Program-made: the position numbers and the translations under genes
Notes under the pieces: model-generated
The model's input: the letters and a program-made list of their open reading frames with translations, nothing else
Database searches by the model: none
What the model was told of the DNA's origin: nothing
From: Christensenella sp. UBA1782
Lineage (GTDB): Bacteria; Bacillota; Clostridia; Christensenellales; DTU072
NCBI GenBank assembly: GCA_002315475.1
Contig: DCGI01000104.1
Location: 25,149-36,599, forward strand
Length of the DNA stretch: 11,451 nucleotides
Direction of reading: 5' to 3'
Part shown: one piece after another, positions 6,125-11,451 of the stretch
How positions within the stretch are numbered: the first letter of the stretch is position 1
Layout: every line of letters starts with the position of its first letter

Positions 6125-7656
6125 TATTCTTCTCCTTCAAACCGCTTACCGTTGGCTTTTTTATAGGTTTTGGCAAGGGATTTATATATTTGTTTGTATG
6201 TAATAAACAGTTTGTCGTAGGTAATACGATTCTTCGGGTTGGGTAAATACTGTTTTTCTTCCCGTACGTATTTTCCCGCTTGGTCGAAGCCCGAAATCAA
6301 GCCGAGTCCCACGAACGCAACGATGGCTACCCCCAACGCTCCCGCCATTCTCGGATTTTCCACAACGGCAAATTCTCTCTGCGTAATGTCGGCAATGATT
6401 TGCATCCACGCTTCGTCCAAAGCCCCACCGCCGATAATACGGAATTTTCGGCAACCGAAACCGTAATCTTTTTCGTAATTTTCCAAAATCCAACGCAGAT
6501 TATAGCCGATGCCTTCATAAACCGAACGCATGAGGTGTTCTCTCGTATGGGTGGGATCCATGTTAAACAAAGTGGCTCTCGTCGTGGTGGAACTGACGGG
6601 ACAACGCTCTCCGAGCATCCAAGGCGTACAAATCAAACCGTCACTGCCTGCGGGAATCTTTTTGATAACCTCGTCCATATAAGCGTAGATGCCTTCGCCG
6701 TATTCCTTTTGTTCGGTGCGGAAGAATTGGTCGCAAAGCCACTGGATGTTGCTACCCGCCGCTTCGGTGATACCGGCAATCAAATTCATCTCGGGATCTG
6801 CCGATTGAATTGCCGCGGCACCATGCTTGAATTGCGTTTTGGTTTTGGTCGTGGCGACCACCCATGCACTGGTTCCTAAATAAATATGAATATCGCCGTC
6901 CCGATTCATCCCCGAACCTATGGCGGCAGACTGCGTATCGTCGCAACCGCCGAACACAACGGTACCTTCGGGAAGATCCATTTCTTCGGCTGCCTTTTTG
7001 GTCAAACCTTTTCCGATTTTATCGGTACTCTTGACGAGCGGCGGTAGTTTATTCATATCGATACCGACGATTTTTAAGGCGCTCATCCAGGTTTTTTTCT
7101 TCAAGTCCAAACCGTAACTGGAAGCGCCCGAAAGTTCGGCAACCATTTCTCCCGTACATTTATACTTCAAATAACCGTTGACGTCTAAGAAATATTTGGT
7201 TCTCGAATAAACGTCGGGACGTTCTTCCCGTACCCATTGAATTTTTGCGATAACGTCCTTTCCCATAATCGGCGTACCCGAAACGAGGCTGAAAATACCT
7301 TTTCCGCCCACTTTATTCATCAATTCTTGTGCTTGTTTTTCGGCTCTGCCGTCCACCCACGTGATATTGGGATACAAAACCTTACCGTCTTCGTCTACAG
7401 GAATCACGCCCATTGCCTGCGTAGAAAAAATGATGGCTTTTACATCGTTTTTGTCGATACCTGCCGCTTTTACGACTTCTTGAGAAGATTTACAAATGGC
7501 TTGCCAATACTCTTCCGGATTCTGCTCAACGAAAGACGGAGCGGGATAATACGTCGGATAGGGTTCGGCTTTGGCGGCAATGATTTTACCTTCGTAAGAA
7601 ATCAAAACCGCTTTGTTGGAACTGGTTCCCACGTCGTGTGCAATAATATAATTCAT
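6124..7656 (-). CDS. FGGY-family carbohydrate kinase (xylulokinase-like)
   Basis: A 510-residue sugar kinase of the usual FGGY length. The two actin-like halves are visible: the N-terminal phosphate loop 'AHDVGTSSNKAV' (6-17), 'WVDGRAEKQ' at 100-108 in the sugar-binding lobe, the catalytic aspartate D239 in 'GGCDDTQSAAIGSG', the second phosphate motif 'YLGTSAWV' at 259-266, and the adenosine motif 'IIGGGALDEAW' at 407-417 with 'AGALGVA' at 438-444. These enzymes phosphorylate ketoses, polyols or sugar acids with ATP in the cytosol. Substrate is unknown; the neighbours suggest the aminotransferase makes its substrate and the aldolases use its product. AAGGAG lies nine bases before the ATG. A 12-bp stem-loop stands just upstream, which may set its expression relative to the aminotransferase. 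Confidence 0.92.
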   Translation of the reverse strand: MNYIIAHDVGTSSNKAVLISYEGKIIAAKAEPYPTYYPAPSFVEQNPEEYWQAICKSSQEVVKAAGIDKNDVKAIIFSTQAMGVIPVDEDGKVLYPNITWVDGRAEKQAQELMNKVGGKGIFSLVSGTPIMGKDVIAKIQWVREERPDVYSRTKYFLDVNGYLKYKCTGEMVAELSGASSYGLDLKKKTWMSALKIVGIDMNKLPPLVKSTDKIGKGLTKKAAEEMDLPEGTVVFGGCDDTQSAAIGSGMNRDGDIHIYLGTSAWVVATTKTKTQFKHGAAAIQSADPEMNLIAGITEAAGSNIQWLCDQFFRTEQKEYGEGIYAYMDEVIKKIPAGSDGLICTPWMLGERCPVSSTTTRATLFNMDPTHTREHLMRSVYEGIGYNLRWILENYEKDYGFGCRKFRIIGGGALDEAWMQIIADITQREFAVVENPRMAGALGVAIVAFVGLGLISGFDQAGKYVREEKQYLPNPKNRITYDKLFITYKQIYKSLAKTYKKANGKRFEGEE

Positions 7657-7680
7657 TTTTTATGACTCCTTATAGAAAGC

Positions 7681-7713
7681 GGGCTGTTAAAACCATACGT
7701 ATTTTAACAGCCC
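7681..7713 (-). promoter_or_regulatory. Intercistronic stem-loop before the kinase gene
   Basis: A perfect 12-bp stem (GGGCTGTTAAAA with TTTTAACAGCCC) and a 9-nt loop, in the 174-nt gap between aminotransferase and kinase. No T-tract follows on the minus strand, so it is not a good terminator. It ends about 9 nt before the kinase Shine-Dalgarno site. It may be an mRNA processing or stabilising element, or a partial attenuator. The rest of the gap shows no promoter that I can defend. Confidence 0.55.
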
Positions 7714-7830
7714 TTCTGTTTATCTTTGATAGGGATTCGGCACCGATTGTTCATCGAATTTTTGCCGCAGTCGGTTTCCTTTATGCGTCAAAAATCTTTC
7801 TCGATGAAGTGCCGTCGCCAACGGAAAACA

Positions 7831-9405
7831 TTATTTCTTGGCGGCCTTTTTCTTTGCGTCGTATTCGGCTACTTGGTCGGCGAGAGGGATATCTCTTTCG
7901 CGTACCAATTTGAATACGTCTTCAAAACGGTTCAAAGCTTCGTCGATAATATCATCGGTATCCGCCATAGAAGTATACAATCTCGAACCCGCCAACGTAA
8001 CGATACCGTGCGCCATATAGGTAGCACCCATTTGCTCCATAGCTTCTTTTCTGACCATCATCATGCTCTTCTTCGAGAGGACGTTGACGATGTTGAGGAT
8101 ATTCATGGACGAGAAGTCGAAGCTCATCGGAGCGGTACATTCTAAGTGGCAAATAGATCCTTGGTTGTACGCAACGTACGGTAAATTATATTGTTCAATC
8201 AGTTTTACCAAACCGTCCGTCAATCTGTCGCCCGCTTTACCCGCTTTGTAGCATGCGTTGTTTTTGGCGATTTCTCGGATTGCCGCATACCCTGCCATCG
8301 AAGACAAAGGATTTGCCGCGAGCGTTCCGCCGACGTAAGCTTTTTTCATAATCGTACCTACGCCCGCCGCCATAAGGTCGACGTATTCTTTCTTACCGCC
8401 TACGCCGCCTGCCGCAGGATAGCCACCGGCAACGATTTTTCCGAAGACGGTCAAGTCCGGATGGACGTCGAACAAGCCTTGCGCTCCGCCCAAACCTACG
8501 CGGAAACCGGTAACGACTTCGTCAAACACGAGCAACGCACCGTACTTGTCGCAGAGTTCTCTGACTTTCTTGTTATAGTCCCATGCAACCGGACGAGTAC
8601 CCGACTCGGGCCCTACCGGTTCTATCAAAACGGCAGCCGTACCGCCACGAAGCTGGTTCAACTTCAAATAAGCTTCCAACATTTTCGTGTCGTCCGGACG
8701 CACTTCGTCGATTAACGTGAAAATCTTATTGGGTATACCGTGCGACTCCAAAAAGTTTCTCGTTCCGGGAATCTTCAAGCCGTAAACCAATTGATCCGAC
8801 CAACCGTGATAAGCACCGCCGACTTTGATGATTCTCTTTTTACGGGTGGCGCATCTGGCTATACGGATAGCCGCCATATCGGCTTCGGTACCGCTGCCGA
8901 GCATACGGAATTTTTCCACCCAAGGCATGTTCTTATTGATTTCTTTGGCAATCAAAAGTTCGGCTTCGTGGAACAGTCCCGTGACCGGTCCGCATTCTTG
9001 AATCAACTTAACGGCTTCTTCTTGTACCGCAGGGAAATTGCTACCCAAAATGGTAGGACCGCCCGCCTGCAAAAAGTCAAAGTACTGGTTGCCGTCTTTA
9101 TCGTACAAATAAGCACCTTCCGCCTTCACCATGCACATCGGGAACGGCTTATTGAATGCCAAGTTATGTTGTACGCCACCGGGAATAAACGACTTTGCTT
9201 CGGCGGTAATCTTTTTGGATTCCGTACATTGCTTTTCGTAATACTCACCTACGATTTCTTTTTCATAATAATCTGTCGGAACCGCAAAAATGTTTTTTTC
9301 GGTCAGCGCACTCAAACTGTCTCGAATGTCTTGCGAACTCGCCCAACGGGTTACACCATAACCTTGCTGTTCCTTTTCGGGTAATTGTTGATAACTAACT
9401 TTCAT
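7831..9405 (-). CDS. Class III PLP aminotransferase, glutamate-1-semialdehyde-aminomutase-like
   Basis: A 524-residue fold-type I PLP enzyme. Using this start, key sites are 'GSGTEAD' at about 170-176 (cofactor phosphate), 'AYHGWSD' at about 198-204, 'LIEPVGPESG' near 260, D295 in 'LLVFDEVVTGFR' (pyridine nitrogen), the Schiff-base lysine K323 in 'VFGKIVAGGYP', and 'GGTLAANPL' near 360. It resembles HemL but is about 90 residues longer, mainly through an N-terminal extension, and sits with sugar genes rather than haem genes. A transaminase of an amino-sugar, amino-polyol or omega-amino substrate is more likely. ATG 9405 is preferred over ATG 9414 because GGGAG lies nine bases before it but touches the earlier ATG. 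It is the first gene of the operon, and its tail is Lys/Ala-rich. Confidence 0.88.
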   Translation of the reverse strand: MKVSYQQLPEKEQQGYGVTRWASSQDIRDSLSALTEKNIFAVPTDYYEKEIVGEYYEKQCTESKKITAEAKSFIPGGVQHNLAFNKPFPMCMVKAEGAYLYDKDGNQYFDFLQAGGPTILGSNFPAVQEEAVKLIQECGPVTGLFHEAELLIAKEINKNMPWVEKFRMLGSGTEADMAAIRIARCATRKKRIIKVGGAYHGWSDQLVYGLKIPGTRNFLESHGIPNKIFTLIDEVRPDDTKMLEAYLKLNQLRGGTAAVLIEPVGPESGTRPVAWDYNKKVRELCDKYGALLVFDEVVTGFRVGLGGAQGLFDVHPDLTVFGKIVAGGYPAAGGVGGKKEYVDLMAAGVGTIMKKAYVGGTLAANPLSSMAGYAAIREIAKNNACYKAGKAGDRLTDGLVKLIEQYNLPYVAYNQGSICHLECTAPMSFDFSSMNILNIVNVLSKKSMMMVRKEAMEQMGATYMAHGIVTLAGSRLYTSMADTDDIIDEALNRFEDVFKLVRERDIPLADQVAEYDAKKKAAKK

Positions 9406-9444
9406 GATATTCATCTCCCAAAATTATATTTTTTTGTTAAAAAT

Positions 9445-9473
9445 ATTATACCCCCCTAACCTTTTTTTGTCAA
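9445..9473 (-). promoter_or_regulatory. Perfect-consensus sigma-A promoter of the catabolic operon
   Basis: On the minus strand, TTGACA (9468-9473), exactly 17 bp, then TATAAT (9445-9450). The spacer carries a run of six Gs next to the -10. Transcription should start near 9438, leaving about 33 nt of leader. No operator-like palindrome overlaps it. Such a strong core promoter usually needs a repressor or is constitutive. Confidence 0.8.
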
Positions 9474-9510
9474 TACGCAAAAATCGCATTTCTGCCCTAT
9501 TGTGGTTTTT

Positions 9511-9552
9511 GCGGGGAAGGAAACCTTTTTGAAAAAAGGTTTCCTTCCCCGC
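9511..9552. repeat. Long perfect hairpin element, copy 1
   Basis: A 20-bp perfect inverted repeat (9511-9530 with 9533-9552) separated by GA. The arms run GC-rich outside to a T/A-rich centre. It is followed on the plus strand by CACCCCATCTTTCCAAAAAC. A related unit follows at 9623-9690, so this appears to be a dispersed intergenic hairpin element rather than a simple terminator. It lies about 40 bp upstream of the operon promoter. Confidence 0.65.
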
Positions 9553-9590
9553 ACCCCATCTTTCCAAAAACTTTTGGTAGTTTAGAACGC

Positions 9591-9690
9591 TCGGAGGAGG
9601 AACCTTTTTGAAAGAAAGACACTCGGAGGAGGAACCCTTTTTAGGAAAAAGGTTATCCTCCTCCGAACCTCCTCTTTCCCAAAACTTCTA
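9591..9690. repeat. Hairpin element, partial and full diverged copies
   Basis: TCGGAGGAGG occurs at 9591-9600 as a lone left arm and again at 9623-9632. There it pairs with CCTCCTCCGA ending at 9666 to make an imperfect inverted repeat (11 bp, mismatches, then 7 bp). The downstream tail at 9667-9690 (ACCTCCTCTTTCCCAAAACT) matches the tail of copy 1 at most positions. The layout is hairpin plus shared tail, repeated in tandem and diverged in the arms. Confidence 0.55.
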
Positions 9691-9766
9691 CCGCTTGTTG
9701 TTAAACAGGTGTACTATTCGTATGAAATAACGTCCTTTCTTAAAAAGAGGATAGTATGGACTTATC

Positions 9767-9950
9767 AAGGAACGACACACCTTTCAAAGGGGAAAAAAGC
9801 TATCCTCACACGGTGCGCCAAGCCTCAGGCTTGAAAGGAACAACACACCTTTCAAAAGAGAGAAGCGCTATCCTCACACGGTGCGCCAAGCCTCAGGCTT
9901 GCAAAGGGGAGAAGCGCTATCCCCACACGGTGCGCCAAGCGTCAGCTTGG
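9767..9950. repeat. Three tandem 49-68 bp palindrome-bearing repeats
   Basis: Copies lie at 9767-9833, 9835-9901 and 9902-9950. The first two repeat with a 68-bp period; the third lacks about 19 bp at its start. Each ends in a small palindrome: CAAGCCTCAGGCTTG in copies 1 and 2, CCAAGCGTCAGCTTGG in copy 3, where both arms changed yet pairing is kept. A 115-codon plus frame through the array (9756-10103) translates the repeat in shifting frames and then runs antisense through the DUF6273 remnant, so I do not call it a gene. Together with the hairpin elements this fills the 637-nt gene-free gap at 9415-10051. Confidence 0.7.
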
Positions 9951-9954
9951 GTAC

Positions 9955-9981
9955 AAAAAACGCCCTCGCAGAGCGAGGGCG
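9955..9981 (-). terminator. Intrinsic terminator closing the DGR-like block
   Basis: On the minus strand a perfect 9-bp GC-rich stem (CGCCCTCGC with GCGAGGGCG), a 3-nt loop and six Ts (plus-strand As at 9955-9960). It lies about 70 nt after the stop of the DUF6273 remnant. Confidence 0.85.
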
Positions 9982-9987
9982 AGCTTC

Positions 9988-10049
9988 TATCCCACATAGT
10001 CAACCCTTTCTTGCAAATAGATTTGCAGAAAGGATTTCCTTGTGGGATA
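9988..10049. repeat. Long two-tier inverted repeat after variable region A
   Basis: Outer arms TATCCCACA (9988-9996) and TGTGGGATA (10041-10049) enclose a second stem of 13-14 bp with one bulge (10005-10018 with 10021-10033). No T-tract follows it. It starts 3 nt after the stop codon of the DUF6273 remnant. DGR variable regions are known to be followed by hairpins or cruciforms that promote retrohoming, so it could serve that role, but the loop is not the described GRNA type. Confidence 0.6.
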
Positions 10050-10051
10050 GG

Positions 10052-10246
10052 CTATGAGAGCCTAATTTTCAAAGCGGGAACGACGCCGAGAGACGTAGAA
10101 TAGGCACTGTCGCCGTCATAGGCAGAGCCGGGGCTGCTGACGTACCTAGCATTGCTACTATTGTTATAGTACGGCGAGCGGAGCCACCACCAGCCCCGAA
10201 GGGGCATGGGGAACGACGACGTTTTTGCGTAACTCTTACCTATACC
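10052..10246 (-). pseudogene. DUF6273 C-terminal remnant carrying variable region A
   Basis: An open frame of 64 codons between an in-frame TAA at 10247-10249 and the TAG at 10052-10054. It has no supported start: an internal ATG at 10207 lacks a ribosome-binding site. It reads 'SYAKTSSFPMPLRGWWWLRS' and then a Ser/Asn/Tyr/Asp-rich variable stretch, closing with 'GVVPALKIRLS'. This is the end of a DUF6273/lectin-like protein whose first ~150 or more residues are missing. Compared with the target gene upstream, the conserved 'WWLRSPY' and 'PAL-I-RLS' ends match and the middle differs. Its place just after the avd-like gene is where a classical DGR keeps its template repeat, but the substitution pattern argues against that (see findings). 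Confidence 0.7.
10070..10189 (-). repeat. DGR-like variable region A
   Basis: This 120-bp segment aligns without gaps to 10826-10945. The outer ends are identical (9 bp at the low-coordinate end, about 21 bp at the other) and the middle carries about 38 hand-counted differences. Nearly all variable codons end in C or T (NNY). Confidence 0.75.
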
Positions 10247-10249
10247 TTA

Positions 10250-10268
10250 GCCTACCGGTTCGGTAGGC
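10250..10268. repeat. 8-bp stem hairpin after the avd-like gene
   Basis: GCCTACCG and CGGTAGGC with a 3-nt loop, ten bases downstream of the avd-like stop. No T-tract follows on the minus strand, so readthrough into the remnant is expected. It may bound the remnant or act in RNA folding. Confidence 0.5.
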
Positions 10269-10277
10269 GTGGATACC

Positions 10278-10664
10278 TTATTTATTTTCGGATAGCATTC
10301 TTTTTGCATCGCTTGCCATCCATTTTTTCAAATAATCCAACGTTGTGGCTACTTGGAGCGATATTTGCTCATATTGCTTGTTGAGTATGGCATTCTGCTC
10401 ACTTGCTAACTGTGCAAAATAATCTAACATTCCTAATAGCACAACGGCTTCTTCCTGATAATTTTTCCTTTTTTCGCCAAGCGGAGAAGAATTGGCTAAA
10501 TAAAGTTTTTCCAATACCTCTAAAATGTAATTTTGCAACCGCACTACCAACGTAAAGCGGTACTGTTTCGGGCTTTTTTCGGTAACGGTAATGATATATT
10601 TTGCCAAATCCTTTGCCGATGTTACTACAAATAAGTCACTTTTTTTTCTAACCGTAATGTTCAT
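10278..10664 (-). CDS. avd: bAvd-like four-helix-bundle protein (DGR accessory)
   Basis: A 128-residue basic protein of the size of Avd, the pentameric accessory variability determinant that binds the DGR reverse transcriptase and template RNA. Four amphipathic helices can be drawn at about 16-30, 33-58, 65-92 and 94-118. Family-typical segments are visible: 'KSPKQYRFTLVVRLQNYILE', then 'LEKLYLANSS', 'RKNYQEEAVVLLGMLDYFAQ' and 'LNKQYEQIS'. The broader four-helix (23S rRNA intervening-sequence) family is the main alternative, but the neighbouring variable region favours Avd. ATG 10664 with GGAG seven bases upstream is chosen; an in-frame TTG at 10676 overlaps that site. The expected reverse transcriptase partner is not in the window. 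Confidence 0.78.
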   Translation of the reverse strand: MNITVRKKSDLFVVTSAKDLAKYIITVTEKSPKQYRFTLVVRLQNYILEVLEKLYLANSSPLGEKRKNYQEEAVVLLGMLDYFAQLASEQNAILNKQYEQISLQVATTLDYLKKWMASDAKRMLSENK

Positions 10665-10681
10665 TTTTTTCTCCAAAAATT

Positions 10682-10697
10682 TTCCCCTTTCGGGGAA
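10682..10697 (-). promoter_or_regulatory. GAAA-tetraloop hairpin just upstream of avd-like gene
   Basis: On the minus strand TTCCCC-GAAA-GGGGAA, followed by AATTTTTGGAG, where GGAG is the avd-like Shine-Dalgarno site. It may be a weak attenuator controlling the avd-like gene. Its loop also fits the GRNA consensus described for DGR target hairpins, though it sits about 110 nt beyond the target stop. Confidence 0.45.
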
Positions 10698-10736
10698 GCC
10701 TGCCCCTGCTCCCTTCGGTTCCTCTTTCTCCGCCCT

Positions 10737-10768
10737 CCCATAGGGGCGTAAATACGCTACCCTATGGG
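10737..10768. repeat. Inverted repeat downstream of the DUF6273 target gene
   Basis: CCCATAGGG (10737-10745) pairs with CCCTATGGG (10760-10768), and inside it GCGTA pairs with TACGC around a 2-nt loop, giving 14 bp with a 2-nt bulge. It lies about 40 nt after the target stop and has no minus-strand T-tract, so it is not a standard terminator. Its position suits a DGR target-site cruciform. Confidence 0.6.
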
Positions 10769-10807
10769 GAGGAATGATTTTTTTAGATTAGTGGAGATTG
10801 TGGTTAT

Positions 10808-11451
10808 CTATGATAACCGAATCACCAAAGCGGGCGCGACACCGCCGCTCGTATTGCGGACAATGCTGCCGTCATCGGAATAGCCATCGTAGTCGACGCC
10901 CCACGCATGGTGACTAAGGTAACAGTACGGCGAGCGGAGCCACCAGGCGCCCTTGCCGTCATAGGTTCCGCCGGAATACGTATATACCCCTTGGCACCGG
11001 GCGTAGTCGCTCGTGGTCTTTCGTCTTGCCGTATCAAAGGTACTATAACTTGCAAAGCCCCAATCACTCTTGGTTACCTCGTATTCACTGAGTAACCATA
11101 CCTTATCGTTTGTGTTGCTACATGCGTAACTTGTTGCCATGGTTAGGTTGTTTTCGGTATCCGTGGTACTGTTCGCACTGTTATCTACCGTTACCGTTTG
11201 GATTAACGCTTGTTGCAAAGAAGTAAACGCCGTATTGTAGAAGGTATCGTTCAGCCACTTTCTTATATTGGATAAGGCGTAGTTATTGGTATAGCCCGTT
11301 CCGCCGTTGTGACTGAATGAATCGTTTCTATCTTCCGAATAATACTCTTGACTGTCCAAAATCAGTTCGGCAAGAATGGTTGCATAACCGTCCTTTTCTT
11401 CCAAGATGCGCCACTTGATCGGTTCGTATTGGAACCAATAGATTGTACTTG
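10808..11451 (-). CDS. DUF6273/C-type-lectin-like DGR target protein, 5' end outside window
   Basis: 213 residues are visible and the frame stays open to the window edge. The visible part opens with 'YWFQYEPIKWRILEEKDGYA', a hallmark of DUF6273 repeats in Clostridia surface proteins, followed by 'ILDSQEYY', 'NIRKWLNDTFYNTAF' and 'VWLLSEYEV'. An internal TTG at 11404 is therefore not the start. The C-terminus is 'GAWWLRSPYCYLSHHAWGVD' through a Ser/Asp/Asn/Gly-rich stretch to 'GGVAPALVIRLS'. This is the layout of formylglycine-enzyme/lectin-fold DGR targets, where the last ~35 residues form the ligand-binding face. The signal peptide and any cell-wall anchor would lie outside the window. It is the first gene of the block that continues into the avd-like gene, with a 143-nt gap. 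Confidence 0.82.
   Translation of the reverse strand, partial: STIYWFQYEPIKWRILEEKDGYATILAELILDSQEYYSEDRNDSFSHNGGTGYTNNYALSNIRKWLNDTFYNTAFTSLQQALIQTVTVDNSANSTTDTENNLTMATSYACSNTNDKVWLLSEYEVTKSDWGFASYSTFDTARRKTTSDYARCQGVYTYSGGTYDGKGAWWLRSPYCYLSHHAWGVDYDGYSDDGSIVRNTSGGVAPALVIRLS
10826..10945 (-). repeat. DGR-like variable region B, inside the target gene
   Basis: The 3' end of the target gene. It aligns base for base, without gaps, to 10070-10189. Variable codons are overwhelmingly NNY (for example TAC, TGT, CTT, CAC, CAT, GAT, AAT, AGC), as expected if a template made of AAC/AAT codons had been copied with adenine mutagenesis. Confidence 0.75.

Noticed and set aside
7831..9414. Assignment as haem-pathway HemL
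   Set aside because: The protein is about 90 residues longer than HemL and lies in a sugar-type operon with no haem genes, so only the superfamily is claimed.
9767..9950. CRISPR array
   Set aside because: There are only three copies with unequal spacing (68 and 49 bp), the similarity extends through the would-be spacers, and no cas genes are present.
9756..10103. 115-codon plus-strand open frame
   Set aside because: Its first part is only the tandem repeat read in changing frames (SYPHTVRQASG-like units). The rest is antisense to the DUF6273 remnant and crosses a terminator. This is a spurious frame.
10822..11067. 81-codon Arg/Ala-rich frame overlapping the DUF6273 gene
   Set aside because: It is a shadow frame of the real gene on the same strand, with no start signal and biased composition.
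10808..11404. TTG at 11404 as start of the DUF6273 gene
   Set aside because: The frame stays open to the window edge and the upstream codons give the family's conserved YWF-Q-YEPIKWRIL segment, so the start is outside the window.

Overview
The window reads as a piece of a low-to-moderate GC Firmicutes genome, most likely a gut Clostridia. The clues are AGGAGG-type Shine-Dalgarno sites, sigma-A promoters close to consensus, compact poly-T intrinsic terminators, and families common in that group: a WYL regulator, a bAvd-like four-helix protein and a DUF6273-like surface protein. This lineage call is inference; no rRNA or other marker gene is present. Every gene I can support lies on the minus strand, so the window is transcribed from high to low coordinates.

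Right end (about 9950-11451): a diversity-generating-retroelement (DGR)-like locus. It holds the 3' part of a DUF6273/C-type-lectin-like protein that runs off the window edge, a bAvd-like accessory protein, and a 64-codon remnant of a second DUF6273 C-terminus. The two C-termini align without gaps over 120 bp. By hand count they differ at 38 positions, 32 of them at codon positions 1 or 2, while variable codons keep a pyrimidine in position 3. That is the pattern left by adenine mutagenesis of a template made of AAY codons. No reverse transcriptase and no convincing template repeat lie in the window, so the system is split, remote or partly decayed. Long inverted repeats follow both variable regions, and a minus-strand terminator closes the block.

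Repeat-rich gap (9415-10051): no supportable gene. It contains three tandem copies of a 49-68 bp palindrome-bearing repeat and two diverged copies of a hairpin element.

Centre (4800-9480): one catabolic-looking operon. A perfect-consensus sigma-A promoter drives a class III PLP aminotransferase, an FGGY sugar kinase and two class II aldolase-family proteins, ending in an intrinsic terminator. The logic is transamination, phosphorylation, then aldol cleavage of an unidentified amino-polyol or sugar acid. The second aldolase homologue lacks one zinc-ligand histidine.

Left part (50-4720): short transcription units. These are a small protein of unknown function followed by a tiny coupled ORF that may be a frameshifted gene, a transglutaminase-fold protein, a GNAT acetyltransferase of the spermidine-acetyltransferase type, a WYL-domain regulator with its own promoter, and a two-gene unit of an SPFH/band-7-like protein plus a helical protein of unknown function. 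An orphan plus-strand terminator at 1386-1426 hints at a small RNA.
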